A stretch of DNA of 64,000 nucleotides. Source: Staphylococcus sp. NRL 16/872 (GTDB lineage: Bacteria > Bacillota > Bacilli > Staphylococcales > Staphylococcaceae). The translations under genes were made by a program, and so were the position numbers. Numbering within the stretch: position 1 is the first letter of the stretch; each line of letters opens with the position of its first letter. Shown here piece by piece: positions 55,008 to 64,000 of this stretch. Below the pieces are notes generated by a model. That model searched no databases and was not told the DNA's origin. It saw only the letters and a list, made by a program, of their open reading frames with translations. Location of the stretch: positions 372,001 through 436,000 of the forward strand of contig NZ_CP119327.1 in assembly GCF_022815905.2 (NCBI RefSeq), given 5' to 3'.

Positions 55008-57002
55008 ATGGATAATAGCTTTTGTATACTAGGTAATCCGAATGTTGGCAAAACCTCATTATTTAATGCATTAACAGGATCATATGAATATGTAGGCAAT
55101 TGGAGCGGCGTCACTGTTGAGAAAAAAATAGGCAAATTGAAACAAAATTTAGGAGAGTTAATTGACTTACCAGGTTTGTATGATTTATCTCCTATTTCAA
55201 AAGATGAAAGTGTAGTCACTGATTATTTAATGAAATCATCATTTTCAGGCATGATTAATATCATTGATGCTAGCCAATTAAAAAGAAATTTGCATCTAAC
55301 TATACAGTTATTAGAATTAAATAGTCCTACAATTATTGGTTTAAATATGATTGATGTGGCTACAAAAAGAGGCATACAAATTGATTATGAGATACTAATG
55401 AGAAAATTAAGAATCCCTGTTTTTCCTATAGTGGCAAGAAACGCTAAGGGGACTAATGATTTATTAAAGGAACTCAATTATTTAAAACCTGAAGAAAGAC
55501 AGTTATTTAAAATTAAATACGATGAAGATATTGAAAAGACAATTCAAGAAATTTGTTCAGTTATTCAACAACATACTGATTATCCAACTGAGCGTTTACG
55601 ATTTATTGCTATTCAATATTTATTAGACAACTTAAAAATATATCAAGAATTAGATACTCAAATTTTAGAGCAATTAAAACCATTGAAGAATCAATTAAAT
55701 AGTTTATCTGAAATTGATGTTCATACACGTATTGCGCAAACTAGAAATCAGTATATCGATACATTATTAAAAGATGTAATTAACTATCCTAAAGAAGAAA
55801 GACAATTTTTAACTGAAAAAGTAGATAAAATTTTAATGAATAAATATTTGGGCATACCAATATTTTTAGGCATAATGTGGTTGATTTTCCAAACTACATT
55901 TACTTGGGTAGGTACGCCACTATCCGATCAGATGGATAGCTTTATCAGCAACCAACTAACAGATTGGATAAAAATAGTAATGAATCACTTACACATATTG
56001 CCATTTCTTCAAGATTTAATTACAGATGGCATTATTGCCGGCGTTGGTTCCGTTCTTGTTTTCGTTCCACAAATTGTGGTGCTATTCTTCTTCATTTCCC
56101 TTTTGGAAGATTCAGGATATATGGCAAGAATTGCAGTATTAATGGATAAAACAATGGAATCGATAGGGTTGAGTGGTAAATCTTTTATTCCAATGATCAT
56201 AGGATTTGGTTGTAACGTTCCAAGCATTATGGCAGCCCGTAGCATTGAGAATGAAAAAGAGCGATTAATTACTATTCTAATAGCCCCTTTTATGTCGTGT
56301 TCAGCGCGGTTACCTGTATATGCATTATTTGTTGGTATATTCTTTAAAAATTATCAATCTTTAGTGGTATTAAGTTTATATGTTTTAGGTATTGTAGTCG
56401 CGCTTATCGTTAGCACAATTTTAAATCGTTTTATTTTGAAAAATGAGGACGCAATTTTTATCGTGGAATTACCGACTTATCGTTTCCCTTCTATAAAAAC
56501 TTTATGGAGAAGTACTTGGGAAAAAGCAAAAGGATTTGTTAGAAAAGCGGGTACTTTTATTTTTGGCGGATCAGTTGTTATTTGGACTTTAAGTTACATT
56601 GGACCACATGGCGTTAATGTGAAAATAGATCAAAGCTTTATGCATATTTTAGGAGAAATGGTCGCACCATTAATTGCACCACTAGGATTTGGTAGCTGGC
56701 AAGCAGGAGCAACATTAATTCCAGGCTTCTTAGCTAAAGAAGTTATTATCAGTTCTATGGCGATTCTTTATTCTTCAAGTGAAGACGGTCTTGTCAATGT
56801 TATTCAACAACAGTTTACACCACTTTCAGCTTATGCATTTATGGTGTTTATTTTACTGTATGTTCCATGTATTTCGACGGTCGCTACAATTCGTAAAGAA
56901 ACATCATCATGGAAATGGACTGGTTTTGGATTAATTTATCCTATAGTGACAGCTTATGTTTTAACATTTTTATTTTATCAAATAAGTAAATTATTTATAT
57001 AA
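55008..57002 (+). CDS. feoB: Ferrous iron transporter FeoB
   Basis: A 664-aa Fe(II) permease with an N-terminal G domain: GNPNVGKTS (G1), a Thr in NWSGVTVEK (G2), DLPGLYDL (G3), GLNMIDVA (G4). A helical linker follows to about residue 275, and then two gate regions with [13 protein letters not shown] and [22 protein letters not shown] lies before the ATG. It forms a feoA-feoB-small cysteine protein operon, with the third gene starting 12 bases downstream. Confidence 0.95.
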   Translation: MDNSFCILGNPNVGKTSLFNALTGSYEYVGNWSGVTVEKKIGKLKQNLGELIDLPGLYDLSPISKDESVVTDYLMKSSFSGMINIIDASQLKRNLHLTIQLLELNSPTIIGLNMIDVATKRGIQIDYEILMRKLRIPVFPIVARNAKGTNDLLKELNYLKPEERQLFKIKYDEDIEKTIQEICSVIQQHTDYPTERLRFIAIQYLLDNLKIYQELDTQILEQLKPLKNQLNSLSEIDVHTRIAQTRNQYIDTLLKDVINYPKEERQFLTEKVDKILMNKYLGIPIFLGIMWLIFQTTFTWVGTPLSDQMDSFISNQLTDWIKIVMNHLHILPFLQDLITDGIIAGVGSVLVFVPQIVVLFFFISLLEDSGYMARIAVLMDKTMESIGLSGKSFIPMIIGFGCNVPSIMAARSIENEKERLITILIAPFMSCSARLPVYALFVGIFFKNYQSLVVLSLYVLGIVVALIVSTILNRFILKNEDAIFIVELPTYRFPSIKTLWRSTWEKAKGFVRKAGTFIFGGSVVIWTLSYIGPHGVNVKIDQSFMHILGEMVAPLIAPLGFGSWQAGATLIPGFLAKEVIISSMAILYSSSEDGLVNVIQQQFTPLSAYAFMVFILLYVPCISTVATIRKETSSWKWTGFGLIYPIVTAYVLTFLFYQISKLFI

Positions 57003-57014
57003 GGGAGTCTTATC

Positions 57015-57194
57015 ATGTATATCTTAATTAATTTAATTATATTTATAGCTATCATTAGCTATACGCTTTTCACATTAGTTAAATTCTTTAAACGTGCTAA
57101 ACGTGGTAATTGTGGTAGCTGCAAATCAGATTGTCATTGTAATATAGATTCATTAAAAAAAGTCAATGACTATACAGCCACTCATCTAAAATAA
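57015..57194 (+). CDS. FeoB-associated cysteine-rich membrane protein
   Basis: A 59-aa protein too short for many gene callers: one N-terminal helix (residues 3-22), a basic stretch KFFKRAKR, then CGSCKSDCHC with Cys33, 36, 40 and 42. This is the pattern of the FeoB-associated Cys-rich family, probably an iron-handling or FeoC-like partner. GGGAG lies 9 bases before the ATG. It is the last gene of the feo operon, closed by a strong hairpin. Confidence 0.88.
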   Translation: MYILINLIIFIAIISYTLFTLVKFFKRAKRGNCGSCKSDCHCNIDSLKKVNDYTATHLK

Positions 57195-57207
57195 ATGCTT
57201 TTAATAC

Positions 57208-57250
57208 AAAAGAGAGAGATACTCTACTTTGAATAGAGTATCTCTCTTTT
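57208..57250. terminator. Bidirectional terminator after feo
   Basis: A perfect long stem (57209-57226 with 57234-57250, aaagagagagata.. arms) ended by T-runs on both strands. Confidence 0.93.
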
Positions 57251-57266
57251 GTTTTCTATATTTTTA

Positions 57267-57713
57267 CTATGACATTTTAGAATAATCTTGACCATTTAAC
57301 ATCCAACGTACACCGTATTTATCAGTAAATACGCCCATTTTACCACCCCAGAATTGTTCGGCAAACGGTAATTCGATATTAAGTGATTCATGATCTTTAA
57401 TCTTATCGTAAAATTGTTCAACTCTCTCAGAATCTTCTTGGTCGTTAACGTCGAAATCAATTAATAATGAAATGCCATTATTAATATTTTCAACACGGCC
57501 AAATGAGTCAGAACATAAAATTTTGACACCTAAAACTTCAAATTCAGCATGCATAGTAGAATCTTCAATTTGATCTTTAGTCATTCCGAAACTTTCTGCT
57601 TGGCTTTCTCCTACTTTTAATCTGTTGATTTTAGTAGCACCAAATACCTTTTCATAATACTCAAGTGCATCTTTAGCTTTTTCAAAAGACAAATATGGAT
57701 GTAATTCAGTCAT
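57267..57713 (-). CDS. PhnB-like VOC-family protein
   Basis: A 148-aa vicinal oxygen chelate protein of the PhnB/3-demethylubiquinone-like subgroup: LHPYLSFEKAKDALEYYEKVFGATK at the start and WGGKMGVFTDKYGVRWMLN at the end. No enzyme activity can be assigned. AAGGGG lies before the ATG. It lies 78 bases downstream of a TetR gene on the same strand, which may control it. Confidence 0.85.
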   Translation of the reverse strand: MTELHPYLSFEKAKDALEYYEKVFGATKINRLKVGESQAESFGMTKDQIEDSTMHAEFEVLGVKILCSDSFGRVENINNGISLLIDFDVNDQEDSERVEQFYDKIKDHESLNIELPFAEQFWGGKMGVFTDKYGVRWMLNGQDYSKMS

Positions 57714-57791
57714 TTTATTACCCCTTTTAAAATTAATGTCTTACAAGGATAATTTTAAATAATCGCTAAGTAAAAGTCGATAATTTACTTA

Positions 57792-58337
57792 TTATTTTGC
57801 TTTGATATTAATAAGTTTATGAAAGACTTCGTCCATCTCCTTAGGACTAAGTGTAGCATTTTCGTTTCGCTTCCATTCTAAAAAGCTAGTTAAAACTGCG
57901 CCAAAGACATAGAATACTAAACTTGGTGGTACTGAATTGTCAATAGCAATGCGGTGCATATTGTCTTTAAATTCATTTTTTACAGTTTCAATTAAATAAT
58001 TGTTTCGTGCCTTTTCGAATTCTTTATCCCCATGTTGCTTCAATTCAATCCGTGAAATCTCATCTTTATTGAAAGTATTAGCCAAAATTTGAAAAGGGTT
58101 ATTTAATCGCTCTTTAATATCTATGGCAAAATAAGCGTTATGCGTTAACTTAAATAAATAATGCAATAGTTCGTATTTATCATAAAAATGTTTATAAAAC
58201 GTTGTACGGTGTATTTGAGCATTTTTACATATTTTATTGACTGAAATATTAGAGAACATTTCTTTTTCAAGTAAGACATATAAACTTTGAGTTAAGGCCT
58301 TTTTAGTTTTAATTACTCTTAAATCTTTATCGTTCAT
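57792..58337 (-). CDS. TetR/AcrR-family regulator
   Basis: A 181-aa protein: HTH with ISVNKICKNAQIHRTTFYKHFYDKYELLHYLF at about 31-62, in the style of the DhaS/YxbF-like subgroup. The start is ATG 58337 with GGGAGA upstream; the longer frame to 58361 lacks a site. It lies upstream of the VOC gene, same strand, and divergent from the SigB-type promoter of the GIY-YIG gene. Confidence 0.85.
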   Translation of the reverse strand: MNDKDLRVIKTKKALTQSLYVLLEKEMFSNISVNKICKNAQIHRTTFYKHFYDKYELLHYLFKLTHNAYFAIDIKERLNNPFQILANTFNKDEISRIELKQHGDKEFEKARNNYLIETVKNEFKDNMHRIAIDNSVPPSLVFYVFGAVLTSFLEWKRNENATLSPKEMDEVFHKLINIKAK

Positions 58338-58515
58338 GTTATCTTCTCCCAACATGTACACAATATAAAAAGTAGACAGTTACACATAATATATAATTAT
58401 AAATTATATTTATAAACAAATAAACCAGCGTTATCAAATAATTTGTGAATTAAGAATAAAATATAAACTTTTTATTTATCAAAATAATATAAAACTTGTG
58501 TAAATGGTTTGAGGG

Positions 58516-58540
58516 GTTTTAAAGTTTTAGAAAAGGGTAT
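58516..58540 (+). promoter_or_regulatory. SigB-type promoter of the GIY-YIG gene
   Basis: GTTTTA (58516-58521), 13-base spacer, perfect GGGTAT (58535-58540). The 334-base gap 58338-58671 is otherwise AT-rich with no gene, leaving a 5' UTR of about 125 bases. Confidence 0.75.
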
Positions 58541-58671
58541 ATTATTTAAAATAATCAATATAAATATGAAAAATTATTTAACGAATTTTAGTAATATAGT
58601 ATTTTTTATAAAATTATCCAATACTATTTCAATGTTTTATAAAAATACTTTATATGGGAGGATTAAGCATT

Positions 58672-59133
58672 ATGAAAGGTAGCAAAAAGTTAGATCAAAT
58701 CAAAGAAGATAATAAAAAACAATTAAAAAAATTATTTAAATATGATAAAAGTAATGCCTTATCATTTAGTAAAGAAGATCGTGAAAAAGTTCAAGATAAA
58801 TATGGCGTGTATGTCATTTTTGATAACAAAAAACCAATTTTTGTTGGACAAACTGGTGGCTTCTCAACAGGATATCAACCAATTACTAAAGACCTATTTA
58901 ATAAATTAGGACAATATAATTTAAAATCTGGCGTTGGGACAACTAAATTTAAAAAAGCTTTAGCCCAAGAAAAAGGTGTAAGCGAAGATGACGTTAAAAA
59001 CATTACTGCGGAAGAATATGGATTAAAATTCCAATATGTAAACGTCAAAGATGAACCAGCATTTATCAACGTTTTAGAAATTTTAGCTATAGAATATGCT
59101 AAAGATAAAGGCTATGAATTATATAATTTCTAA
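58672..59133 (+). CDS. GIY-YIG-like domain protein, probably stress-induced
   Basis: A 153-aa protein. A basic N-terminal helix (1-40) precedes YGVYVIFDNKKPIFVGQTGG: GVY at 45-47 and FVG at 57-59 correspond to the GIY and YIG strands. A Glu at 136 (NVLEILAIEYA) and the final ELYNF (Asn152) fit the conserved Glu and Asn of the fold. The arginine normally just after YIG is not obvious, so nuclease activity is doubtful. The start is 58672 with GGGAGG about 10 bases upstream. It has its own SigB-type promoter and terminator. Confidence 0.7.
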   Translation: MKGSKKLDQIKEDNKKQLKKLFKYDKSNALSFSKEDREKVQDKYGVYVIFDNKKPIFVGQTGGFSTGYQPITKDLFNKLGQYNLKSGVGTTKFKKALAQEKGVSEDDVKNITAEEYGLKFQYVNVKDEPAFINVLEILAIEYAKDKGYELYNF

Positions 59134-59140
59134 AATAATA

Positions 59141-59184
59141 AAAAAGGGAGTGCACTATAATATGTGATAGTGTGCTCCCTTTTT
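59141..59184 (+). terminator. Terminator after the GIY-YIG gene
   Basis: aaaagggag-tgcactat pairs with atagtg-tgctccctttt, with T5. Confidence 0.9.
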
Positions 59185-59190
59185 AAACTA

Positions 59191-59385
59191 TTAGTGAGAT
59201 TGTTCTTTTTCTAATTCTCTATATTTACGTTTATAGTATTTTGAAAGTTTTAAATCGTGAATGAATGAAATCATTAAATTTATTCGTATTGAAATGTAAA
59301 TCAACATCATCTTTATTCAAGCCTGCCATCAATAACGCATTCATTATATTTATAATTTGAGTTTCCCGATGTACATTTGTTTAAA
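59191..59385 (-). pseudogene. Frameshifted C-terminal remnant, unidentified
   Basis: On the minus strand a start-less frame of about 48 codons (containing QIINIMNALLMAGLNKDDV) ends early in TAA. A shift of frame near 59265 restores a plausible helical end (KYYKRKYRELEKEQSH) with a stop at 59191-59193. This looks like a decayed gene end with normal staphylococcal codon use. The family is not recognised. Confidence 0.35.
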
Positions 59386-59419
59386 ACTTCGTCATAATAG
59401 CCACAAAGGAGTGAGAGCC

Positions 59420-59941
59420 ATGCCTTATTCAATGCTATATACATCACCTGTTCAAAATTTAGAGATTATTAGTGATGGCACTGCAATTACGCACGTATTG
59501 TATAAATACAATTCTTCAGATTTAGAATATACGACAGATTCGAATTTAGCTGTTTTTGGGAAAGTAAAGCAATGGTTGGACGACTATTTCTTAGGAAATA
59601 ACCCTGTAATTGACTTTCCTTTGAAGCCCCAAGGAACTGAATTTCAACAACGCGTTTGGAAGGTTTTACAAGATATTAATTATGGCGAGTTTAAAACATA
59701 TGGAGACATTGCTAAACAAGTAGGTAAAACACTAGGTAAATCTAAAATGTCAGCTCAAGCAGTAGGGGGCGCAGTAGGTAAAAACCCAATTTCAATTATC
59801 ATCCCATGTCACCGTGTAGTAGGAAAAGACGGAAGTTTAACAGGATATGGAGGCACCATCGATAATAAAATTAAACTACTAGAAATTGAAAAAGCAGATA
59901 TGACACACCTATACAGACCCGCCCATTCCACAAAACCATAA
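59420..59941 (+). CDS. ogt: Methylated-DNA-protein-cysteine methyltransferase
   Basis: A 173-aa O6-alkylguanine-DNA repair protein that transfers the alkyl group to its own cysteine in IIIPCHRVVG. The HTH and preceding block TEFQQRVWKVLQDINYGEFKTYGDIA are diagnostic. The start is ATG 59420 with AAAGGAGTG 7 bases upstream; the longer frame to 59357 is not supported. It stands alone beside a repeat tract. Confidence 0.93.
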   Translation: MPYSMLYTSPVQNLEIISDGTAITHVLYKYNSSDLEYTTDSNLAVFGKVKQWLDDYFLGNNPVIDFPLKPQGTEFQQRVWKVLQDINYGEFKTYGDIAKQVGKTLGKSKMSAQAVGGAVGKNPISIIIPCHRVVGKDGSLTGYGGTIDNKIKLLEIEKADMTHLYRPAHSTKP

Positions 59942-60059
59942 AAAAGAAGCCGCACCAACACGACTTCCATTTAACATATTATTTTGATTATAAATTAAAA
60001 CATAAATTACAAATGATTTTGTTTGAAGCTTAATAAAGCATAATCATTATGAACCTCAG

Positions 60060-60345
60060 GACTACGCCACTTAGGAAAGAAATTCGAGAGATGAACAACG
60101 AGTGGCGTTGTGTGACGCCCGAGGGAGCAGGATGAGTGTCGAGACCGTGGCTCGACCCAGCCCCCTAGGCAAGCGTCTCAACTTAAGTGGAATGACAATC
60201 CATTTAAGAACTGCTTTAGAAGACCTTAGAAATCTCCACAGATTTATCTGTGAGGAATTTCTGGCTGAAACTGTACCCTGGGCAAGCATCACAACAAAAC
60301 GAGTGGCTGTCCATCTAAGAATTTCTTAACAACTAAAGCGCAATG
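60060..60345 (-). repeat. Intergenic repeat tract, family 2, locus 3
   Basis: It contains the 47-base block 60143-60189, identical to 25890-25936, followed by about 150 bases that are the inverse of the left half of locus 1 (21107-21265). A small hairpin ccacagat/atctgtgag lies at about 60237-60253. The gap 59942-60361 between ogt and mvaS has no gene. Confidence 0.8.
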
Positions 60346-60361
60346 ACAATCCATTTATGGA

Positions 60362-61528
60362 TTACTCAGGACGATGATATTGTCTAATATCCTCTTCAAT
60401 ACTTTCTAAATAGAAGATATCCTTATCATCTTCAGATTTTTCAGTAGTATGATCAAACTCTAACTCATCAAAACGGTTAAAGTACGCTTCATACGTTTCC
60501 ACTGATACCTCTTCGCGATTATTTAATAACGCTTTATGACCTTCTTTATCTAAATGATCTTCAAAGCCATCAACCAACGTAGCACTAAAGAACTCGCCAA
60601 CTGAACCAGAACCATAACTGAATAAACCAATCGTTTGCCCAGCTTTAAGGTCTCTATTTTCAAGTAAAGAAATTAAACTTAAATATAAAGAACCAGTATA
60701 AATATTACCTACATAACGGTTATAGTATACAGCGTCTTCATAACCAGCAGTTAAACGTTCTTGCGTTGTTTCGTCAGCATCATTAATAATTGAATCTAAC
60801 GCTTTCTTACCCATTTTAGTGAACGGCACGTGGAAACATAATGATTCGAAATCAGATAATGTTTTACCTTCACGACGTGCATATTCTCCCCAACTCTCTT
60901 GGAAAGATTTAATATAAGCATCTTTAGATAAAGCGCCGGCTACTAATGGATATTTATGGCCAGTAGGTCGCCAGAAATCATACACATCTTCAGTGTATGC
61001 CACAGCATCATCATTTAATTCTAAAATGCTAGGGTTATGAGAAATCATCATTGCGACAGCACCAGCACCTTGAGTTGGTTCACCGCCTGATTGAATACCA
61101 TAACGTGCAGTATCACTTGCGATGACTAACACTTTCTCGTTAGGACGTTTCTCAAGATAATCTTTTGCAAGTTGAATCGCTGGTGTAGCAGCATAACATG
61201 CTTCTTTCATTTCGAAGCAACGAGCAAATGGTTGAATATCTAATAAGTTGTGAATTTGAACAGCAGCTGCTTTTGCATTATCAATCGCTGATTCAGTAGC
61301 TACGATAACCATTCCAATATGTTTTTTATCATCTTCTGTTATAATATCTTTAGCAGCATTCGCTCCCATCGATACGATATCTTGTGATACTGGACTTACA
61401 GCCATATGGGTTTGTCCAATACCTATTAAAAATTTATTTGGATCAACTTGGCGTGCTTCTGCAAGCTTAGCCATGTCTACATAGTATTTAGGGACGTAAA
61501 AATTAATTTTATCGATACCTATACTCAT
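60362..61528 (-). CDS. mvaS: Hydroxymethylglutaryl-CoA synthase
   Basis: A 388-aa enzyme that condenses acetoacetyl-CoA and acetyl-CoA to HMG-CoA, the second step of the mevalonate pathway. Catalytic Cys111 is in [10 protein letters not shown] and Glu79 in VATESAIDN, at the same positions as in the S. aureus enzyme. The later His is in [21 protein letters not shown] lies before the ATG. It is divergent from the thiolase-mvaA pair across 283 bases that hold a cre site. Confidence 0.96.
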   Translation of the reverse strand: MSIGIDKINFYVPKYYVDMAKLAEARQVDPNKFLIGIGQTHMAVSPVSQDIVSMGANAAKDIITEDDKKHIGMVIVATESAIDNAKAAAVQIHNLLDIQPFARCFEMKEACYAATPAIQLAKDYLEKRPNEKVLVIASDTARYGIQSGGEPTQGAGAVAMMISHNPSILELNDDAVAYTEDVYDFWRPTGHKYPLVAGALSKDAYIKSFQESWGEYARREGKTLSDFESLCFHVPFTKMGKKALDSIINDADETTQERLTAGYEDAVYYNRYVGNIYTGSLYLSLISLLENRDLKAGQTIGLFSYGSGSVGEFFSATLVDGFEDHLDKEGHKALLNNREEVSVETYEAYFNRFDELEFDHTTEKSEDDKDIFYLESIEEDIRQYHRPE

Positions 61529-61612
61529 GGGCGTTACATCCTTTCAAATAATAGTATTAATCATATTAATAATAGAAATATTACGTAAAAATTCAAAATA
61601 TTATAAAATTTT

Positions 61613-61626
61613 GGAAAGCGTTTTCA
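61613..61626. promoter_or_regulatory. cre-like site between mvaS and the thiolase
   Basis: Read on the minus strand, TGAAAACGCTTTCC fits TGWAARCGYTWNCW with one mismatch at the last base. It is placed between divergent genes of acetyl-CoA use. Confidence 0.55.
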
Positions 61627-61811
61627 TTTTAAATGTTGAAATGCATATTAAAATGTTGTTTAATGCTATTAAACGCAGTAATAATGCATGAAGCAATATT
61701 GAATATAACGTTTGTTTTATTGCTATTATTAACAATCATATTAGTAATTATTTTACCAAAATCAATAACTAAAATACAATTATATAGAAACTACATACAA
61801 GGAGATAAAGA

Positions 61812-62966
61812 ATGAAAAAAATCGCTATTGTAAGTGCCAAAAGAACTCCAATTGGCAGATATAAAGGGAAATTGAGAAACTATTCAGCAGTTGAACTAGG
61901 TACAACTGCGTTAAAAGGTGCTATTGATGCCATTGATATCGATCCTAGCACAATCCAACAAGTCATCTTCGGTAATGTGTTACAAAGTGGTGTCGGACAA
62001 AACCCAGCACGCCAGATCGCTATTAAGTCTGGTATTCCAGATGCAACGCCAGCAATGACAATTAATGAAGTATGTGGCTCAGGATTAAAAGCCATCATCT
62101 TAGGCAAACAATTAATACAATTAGGTGAAGCAAACGTCGTAGCTGTTGGGGGCGTTGAAAGTATGACGAATGCACCACAGCTTATCTTAAAAGAAGGCGA
62201 AGAACCTGTTGAAAGCTTTATGCATGACGGATTAACTGATGCTTTTCATTATGTACCAATGGGCGTGACTGCTGAGAACATTGCTGAGAAATACGATATC
62301 ACGCGTGAAATGCAAGATGAATTTGCGAATAATTCACAACTTAAAGCAGCTAAAGCAACAGAAGCAGGTAAGTTTGATAACGAAATTATCAGCATGAAAG
62401 ATGCTGAAGGGGAAGCGATGACATCAGATGAAGGAGTGCGTCCAAACACAAGCGTAGAGAAACTTGCGACGTTAAAGACTATTTTCAAAGAGAATGGTAC
62501 CGTGACTGGTGGAAATGCTTCAAGCATTAATGATGGTTCATCTGCATTAATCTTAATGGAAGAATCATACGCGAAAGAGCATGGTTTCGAAATTCTAGGT
62601 ATTATCGGTGATTATGCAGAAGTTGGATGTGATCCACAATTCATGGGTTATGCGCCATTCTATGCCGTTGAAAAGTTATTAGAAAAAACAAATAGCCAAA
62701 TTGATAGTGTAGACATCGTAGAAATGACGGAAGCATTTGCAGCTCAAAGTATTCCAGTCAAAGATAATTTACACATTCCTGATGAAAAATTGAACATCTA
62801 CGGCGGAGCGATTGCTTTAGGACATCCAATCGGTGCAAGTGGTGCACGTTTAGTTACAACATTAGTGAATGCGCTTGAACAAGAAGATAAACAAACAGGT
62901 ATCGCAACTGCTTGTATCGGCGGCGGTTTAGGTATCGCTTTAATGGTTGAAAAAGGAGCGCAGTAA
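61812..62966 (+). CDS. Acetyl-CoA C-acetyltransferase (thiolase)
   Basis: A 384-aa biosynthetic thiolase joining two acetyl-CoA to acetoacetyl-CoA, the first step of the mevalonate pathway. The acyl-carrying Cys88 is in NEVCGSGLKA, His in ALGHPIGASGAR, and the second Cys in TACIGGGLG. GGAG lies before the ATG. It sits directly upstream of mvaA (1-base gap), so it very probably feeds mevalonate synthesis (mvaC role). Confidence 0.93.
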   Translation: MKKIAIVSAKRTPIGRYKGKLRNYSAVELGTTALKGAIDAIDIDPSTIQQVIFGNVLQSGVGQNPARQIAIKSGIPDATPAMTINEVCGSGLKAIILGKQLIQLGEANVVAVGGVESMTNAPQLILKEGEEPVESFMHDGLTDAFHYVPMGVTAENIAEKYDITREMQDEFANNSQLKAAKATEAGKFDNEIISMKDAEGEAMTSDEGVRPNTSVEKLATLKTIFKENGTVTGGNASSINDGSSALILMEESYAKEHGFEILGIIGDYAEVGCDPQFMGYAPFYAVEKLLEKTNSQIDSVDIVEMTEAFAAQSIPVKDNLHIPDEKLNIYGGAIALGHPIGASGARLVTTLVNALEQEDKQTGIATACIGGGLGIALMVEKGAQ

Positions 62967-62967
62967 A

Positions 62968-64000
62968 ATGAAGAGTTTAGACAAAGCGTTTCGTCATTTA
63001 TCACGTGAAGATAAGTTGAAACAGTTAGTCGAATACGGTTGGTTAAATGACGATAATTATGAAGTATTACGTAACAACCCACTTATTAATGAAGAAGTAG
63101 CCAACAGCTTAATCGAGAATGTGATTGGTCAAGGTACATTACCAGTAGGCTTATTGCCTAGAATCATTGTTGATGATAAAGAATATGTCGTGCCAATGAT
63201 GGTGGAAGAACCTTCAGTTGTTGCGGCAGCAAGCTATGGTGCGAAACTGGTTAACAACACTGGTGGTTTCAAAACAGTTAAGAGTGAGCGCTTGATGATT
63301 GGTCAAATCGTCTTTGATGCTGTTGAAGACACAGAGGCGTTAGCGCAAGACATTAGAAATCTTGAGCCTCAAATTAAACAAATTGCTGATGAAGCTTATC
63401 CATCTATCATTGAACGTGGTGGTGGCTATCGTCGTATTGATATCGACACGTTCCCTGAACAACAGTTGTTATCTTTAAAGGTCTTTGTAGATACGAAAGA
63501 TGCGATGGGTGCAAATATGCTTAATACTATCTTAGAAGCGATTACTGCTCACTTGAAAAATGAGTTCCCAAACCACGACGTGTTAATGAGTATTTTATCG
63601 AACCATGCTACAGCATCTGTTGTACGTGTACAAGGTGAAATCAAAGTCGAAGATCTAAATAGAGGAGAACGTTCAGGTGAAGAAGTAGCCAAACGTATGG
63701 AACGTGCTTCAGTACTAGCACAAGTAGATATTCATCGTGCAGCCACACATAATAAAGGCGTAATGAACGGTATTCATGCCGTAGTGTTAGCGACAGGAAA
63801 TGATACGCGTGGTGCAGAAGCAAGTGCCCATGCGTATGCGAGTCGTGATGGTCAATATCGAGGTATCGCCACATGGGAATACGATGAAGCACGTGGTCGT
63901 CTCGTTGGTACCATTGAAGTACCGATGACTTTAGCGATTGTCGGTGGTGGTACGAAAGTATTGCCAATTGCTAAGGCTTCATTAGATTTATTAAATGTAG
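62968..64000 (+). CDS. mvaA: Hydroxymethylglutaryl-CoA reductase, class II (cut by window end)
   Basis: The first 344 codons of a class II HMG-CoA reductase, still open at the window end; relatives have about 425 aa. It reduces HMG-CoA to mevalonate. ENVIGQGTLPVG is near residue 50, the catalytic Glu is in VEEPSVVAA (about 83), and DAMGANMLNT is the nucleotide/substrate motif. The ATG at 62968 follows the thiolase stop by one base, with AAAAGGAG 12-13 bases upstream inside the thiolase end, so the two are coupled. Confidence 0.95.
   Translation, partial: MKSLDKAFRHLSREDKLKQLVEYGWLNDDNYEVLRNNPLINEEVANSLIENVIGQGTLPVGLLPRIIVDDKEYVVPMMVEEPSVVAAASYGAKLVNNTGGFKTVKSERLMIGQIVFDAVEDTEALAQDIRNLEPQIKQIADEAYPSIIERGGGYRRIDIDTFPEQQLLSLKVFVDTKDAMGANMLNTILEAITAHLKNEFPNHDVLMSILSNHATASVVRVQGEIKVEDLNRGERSGEEVAKRMERASVLAQVDIHRAATHNKGVMNGIHAVVLATGNDTRGAEASAHAYASRDGQYRGIATWEYDEARGRLVGTIEVPMTLAIVGGGTKVLPIAKASLDLLNV

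Noticed and set aside
60071..60329. Overlapping frames on both strands in the repeat tract before mvaS
   Set aside because: They run through modules that are repeated elsewhere without keeping the frame, so they are not genes.
61633..61815. 60-codon plus-strand frame with a hydrophobic stretch, overlapping the thiolase start by 4 bases
   Set aside because: No ribosome site; a cre-like site lies directly before it and the region is a divergent promoter gap. The hydrophobicity is explained by AT richness.
63641..63967. 108-codon minus-strand frame rich in His and Tyr
   Set aside because: It is antisense to the conserved mvaA coding frame and has no ribosome site or family pattern.
1..64000. 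tRNA, rRNA, complete insertion sequence, prophage or attachment site
   Set aside because: No cloverleaf, rRNA segment, transposase, integrase or paired att-like direct repeats could be supported anywhere in the window.

Overview
The window is chromosomal DNA of a low-GC Gram-positive that reads as a Staphylococcus other than S. aureus. The evidence is the AT-rich codon use, the staphyloxanthin operon crtOPQMN, isaA, oatA, an LPXTG surface protein, class II HMG-CoA reductase, and an overall gene order that follows the S. aureus block around als, pyrD, crt, cop, roc, feo and mva. I cannot fix the species. A pigment-encoding coagulase-negative species (S. capitis/caprae or S. warneri group, for example) would fit.

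Layout. 0-3 kb: flavin disulfide oxidoreductase, small LPXTG protein, membrane protein. 3-10.6 kb: SAM riboswitch and orphan MetQ-type lipoprotein, class III aminotransferase, amino acid permease, then alsS-budA (acetoin synthesis) behind a 750-base leader that ends in a terminator hairpin. 10.7-18.6 kb: two coupled zinc-ribbon membrane proteins, a gene remnant, a TetR regulator, a tandem pair of related membrane proteins behind a duplicated 20-bp operator-like repeat, queH, pyrD and a fructosamine kinase. 18.6-25.4 kb: an accessory block of three operons (two metal-dependent amidohydrolase/decarboxylase-type enzymes, a SnoaL-like protein, an alpha/beta hydrolase, an SDR, TetR, DUF2316, NmrA-like and VOC proteins). 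Related repeats lie in opposite orientation on each side of its right-hand part. 26-32.6 kb: DUF896 and luciferase-like monooxygenase genes, TetR, two transporters, two-domain PPK2. 33-41.6 kb: isaA, oatA, crtOPQMN. 41.6-49 kb: aminotransferase and D-lactate dehydrogenase behind a riboswitch-like attenuator, copZ/copA, a SigB-type SDR, an acetyltransferase. 49-52.7 kb: a fused teichoic-acid polymerase/glycosyltransferase and a sugar epimerase. 53-64 kb: rocA, feoAB plus a small cysteine-rich Feo protein, a stress-promoter GIY-YIG protein, ogt, then mvaS, a thiolase and mvaA (cut by the window end).

How the genes connect. The mevalonate genes supply the farnesyl diphosphate that CrtM and CrtN turn into carotenoid. 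Three genes or operons (crt, an SDR, a GIY-YIG protein) carry SigB-type promoters, which points to a general stress role. alsSD and D-lactate dehydrogenase are overflow-metabolism routes from pyruvate. Feo is under two perfect Fur boxes and copA under a CsoR-type operator.

The least explained material is (i) the amidohydrolase block at 18.6-25.4 kb, (ii) the RNA leaders in front of alsS and of the aminotransferase at 41.77 kb, and (iii) three families of intergenic palindromic repeats. No rRNA, tRNA, CRISPR array, prophage or complete insertion sequence was seen.
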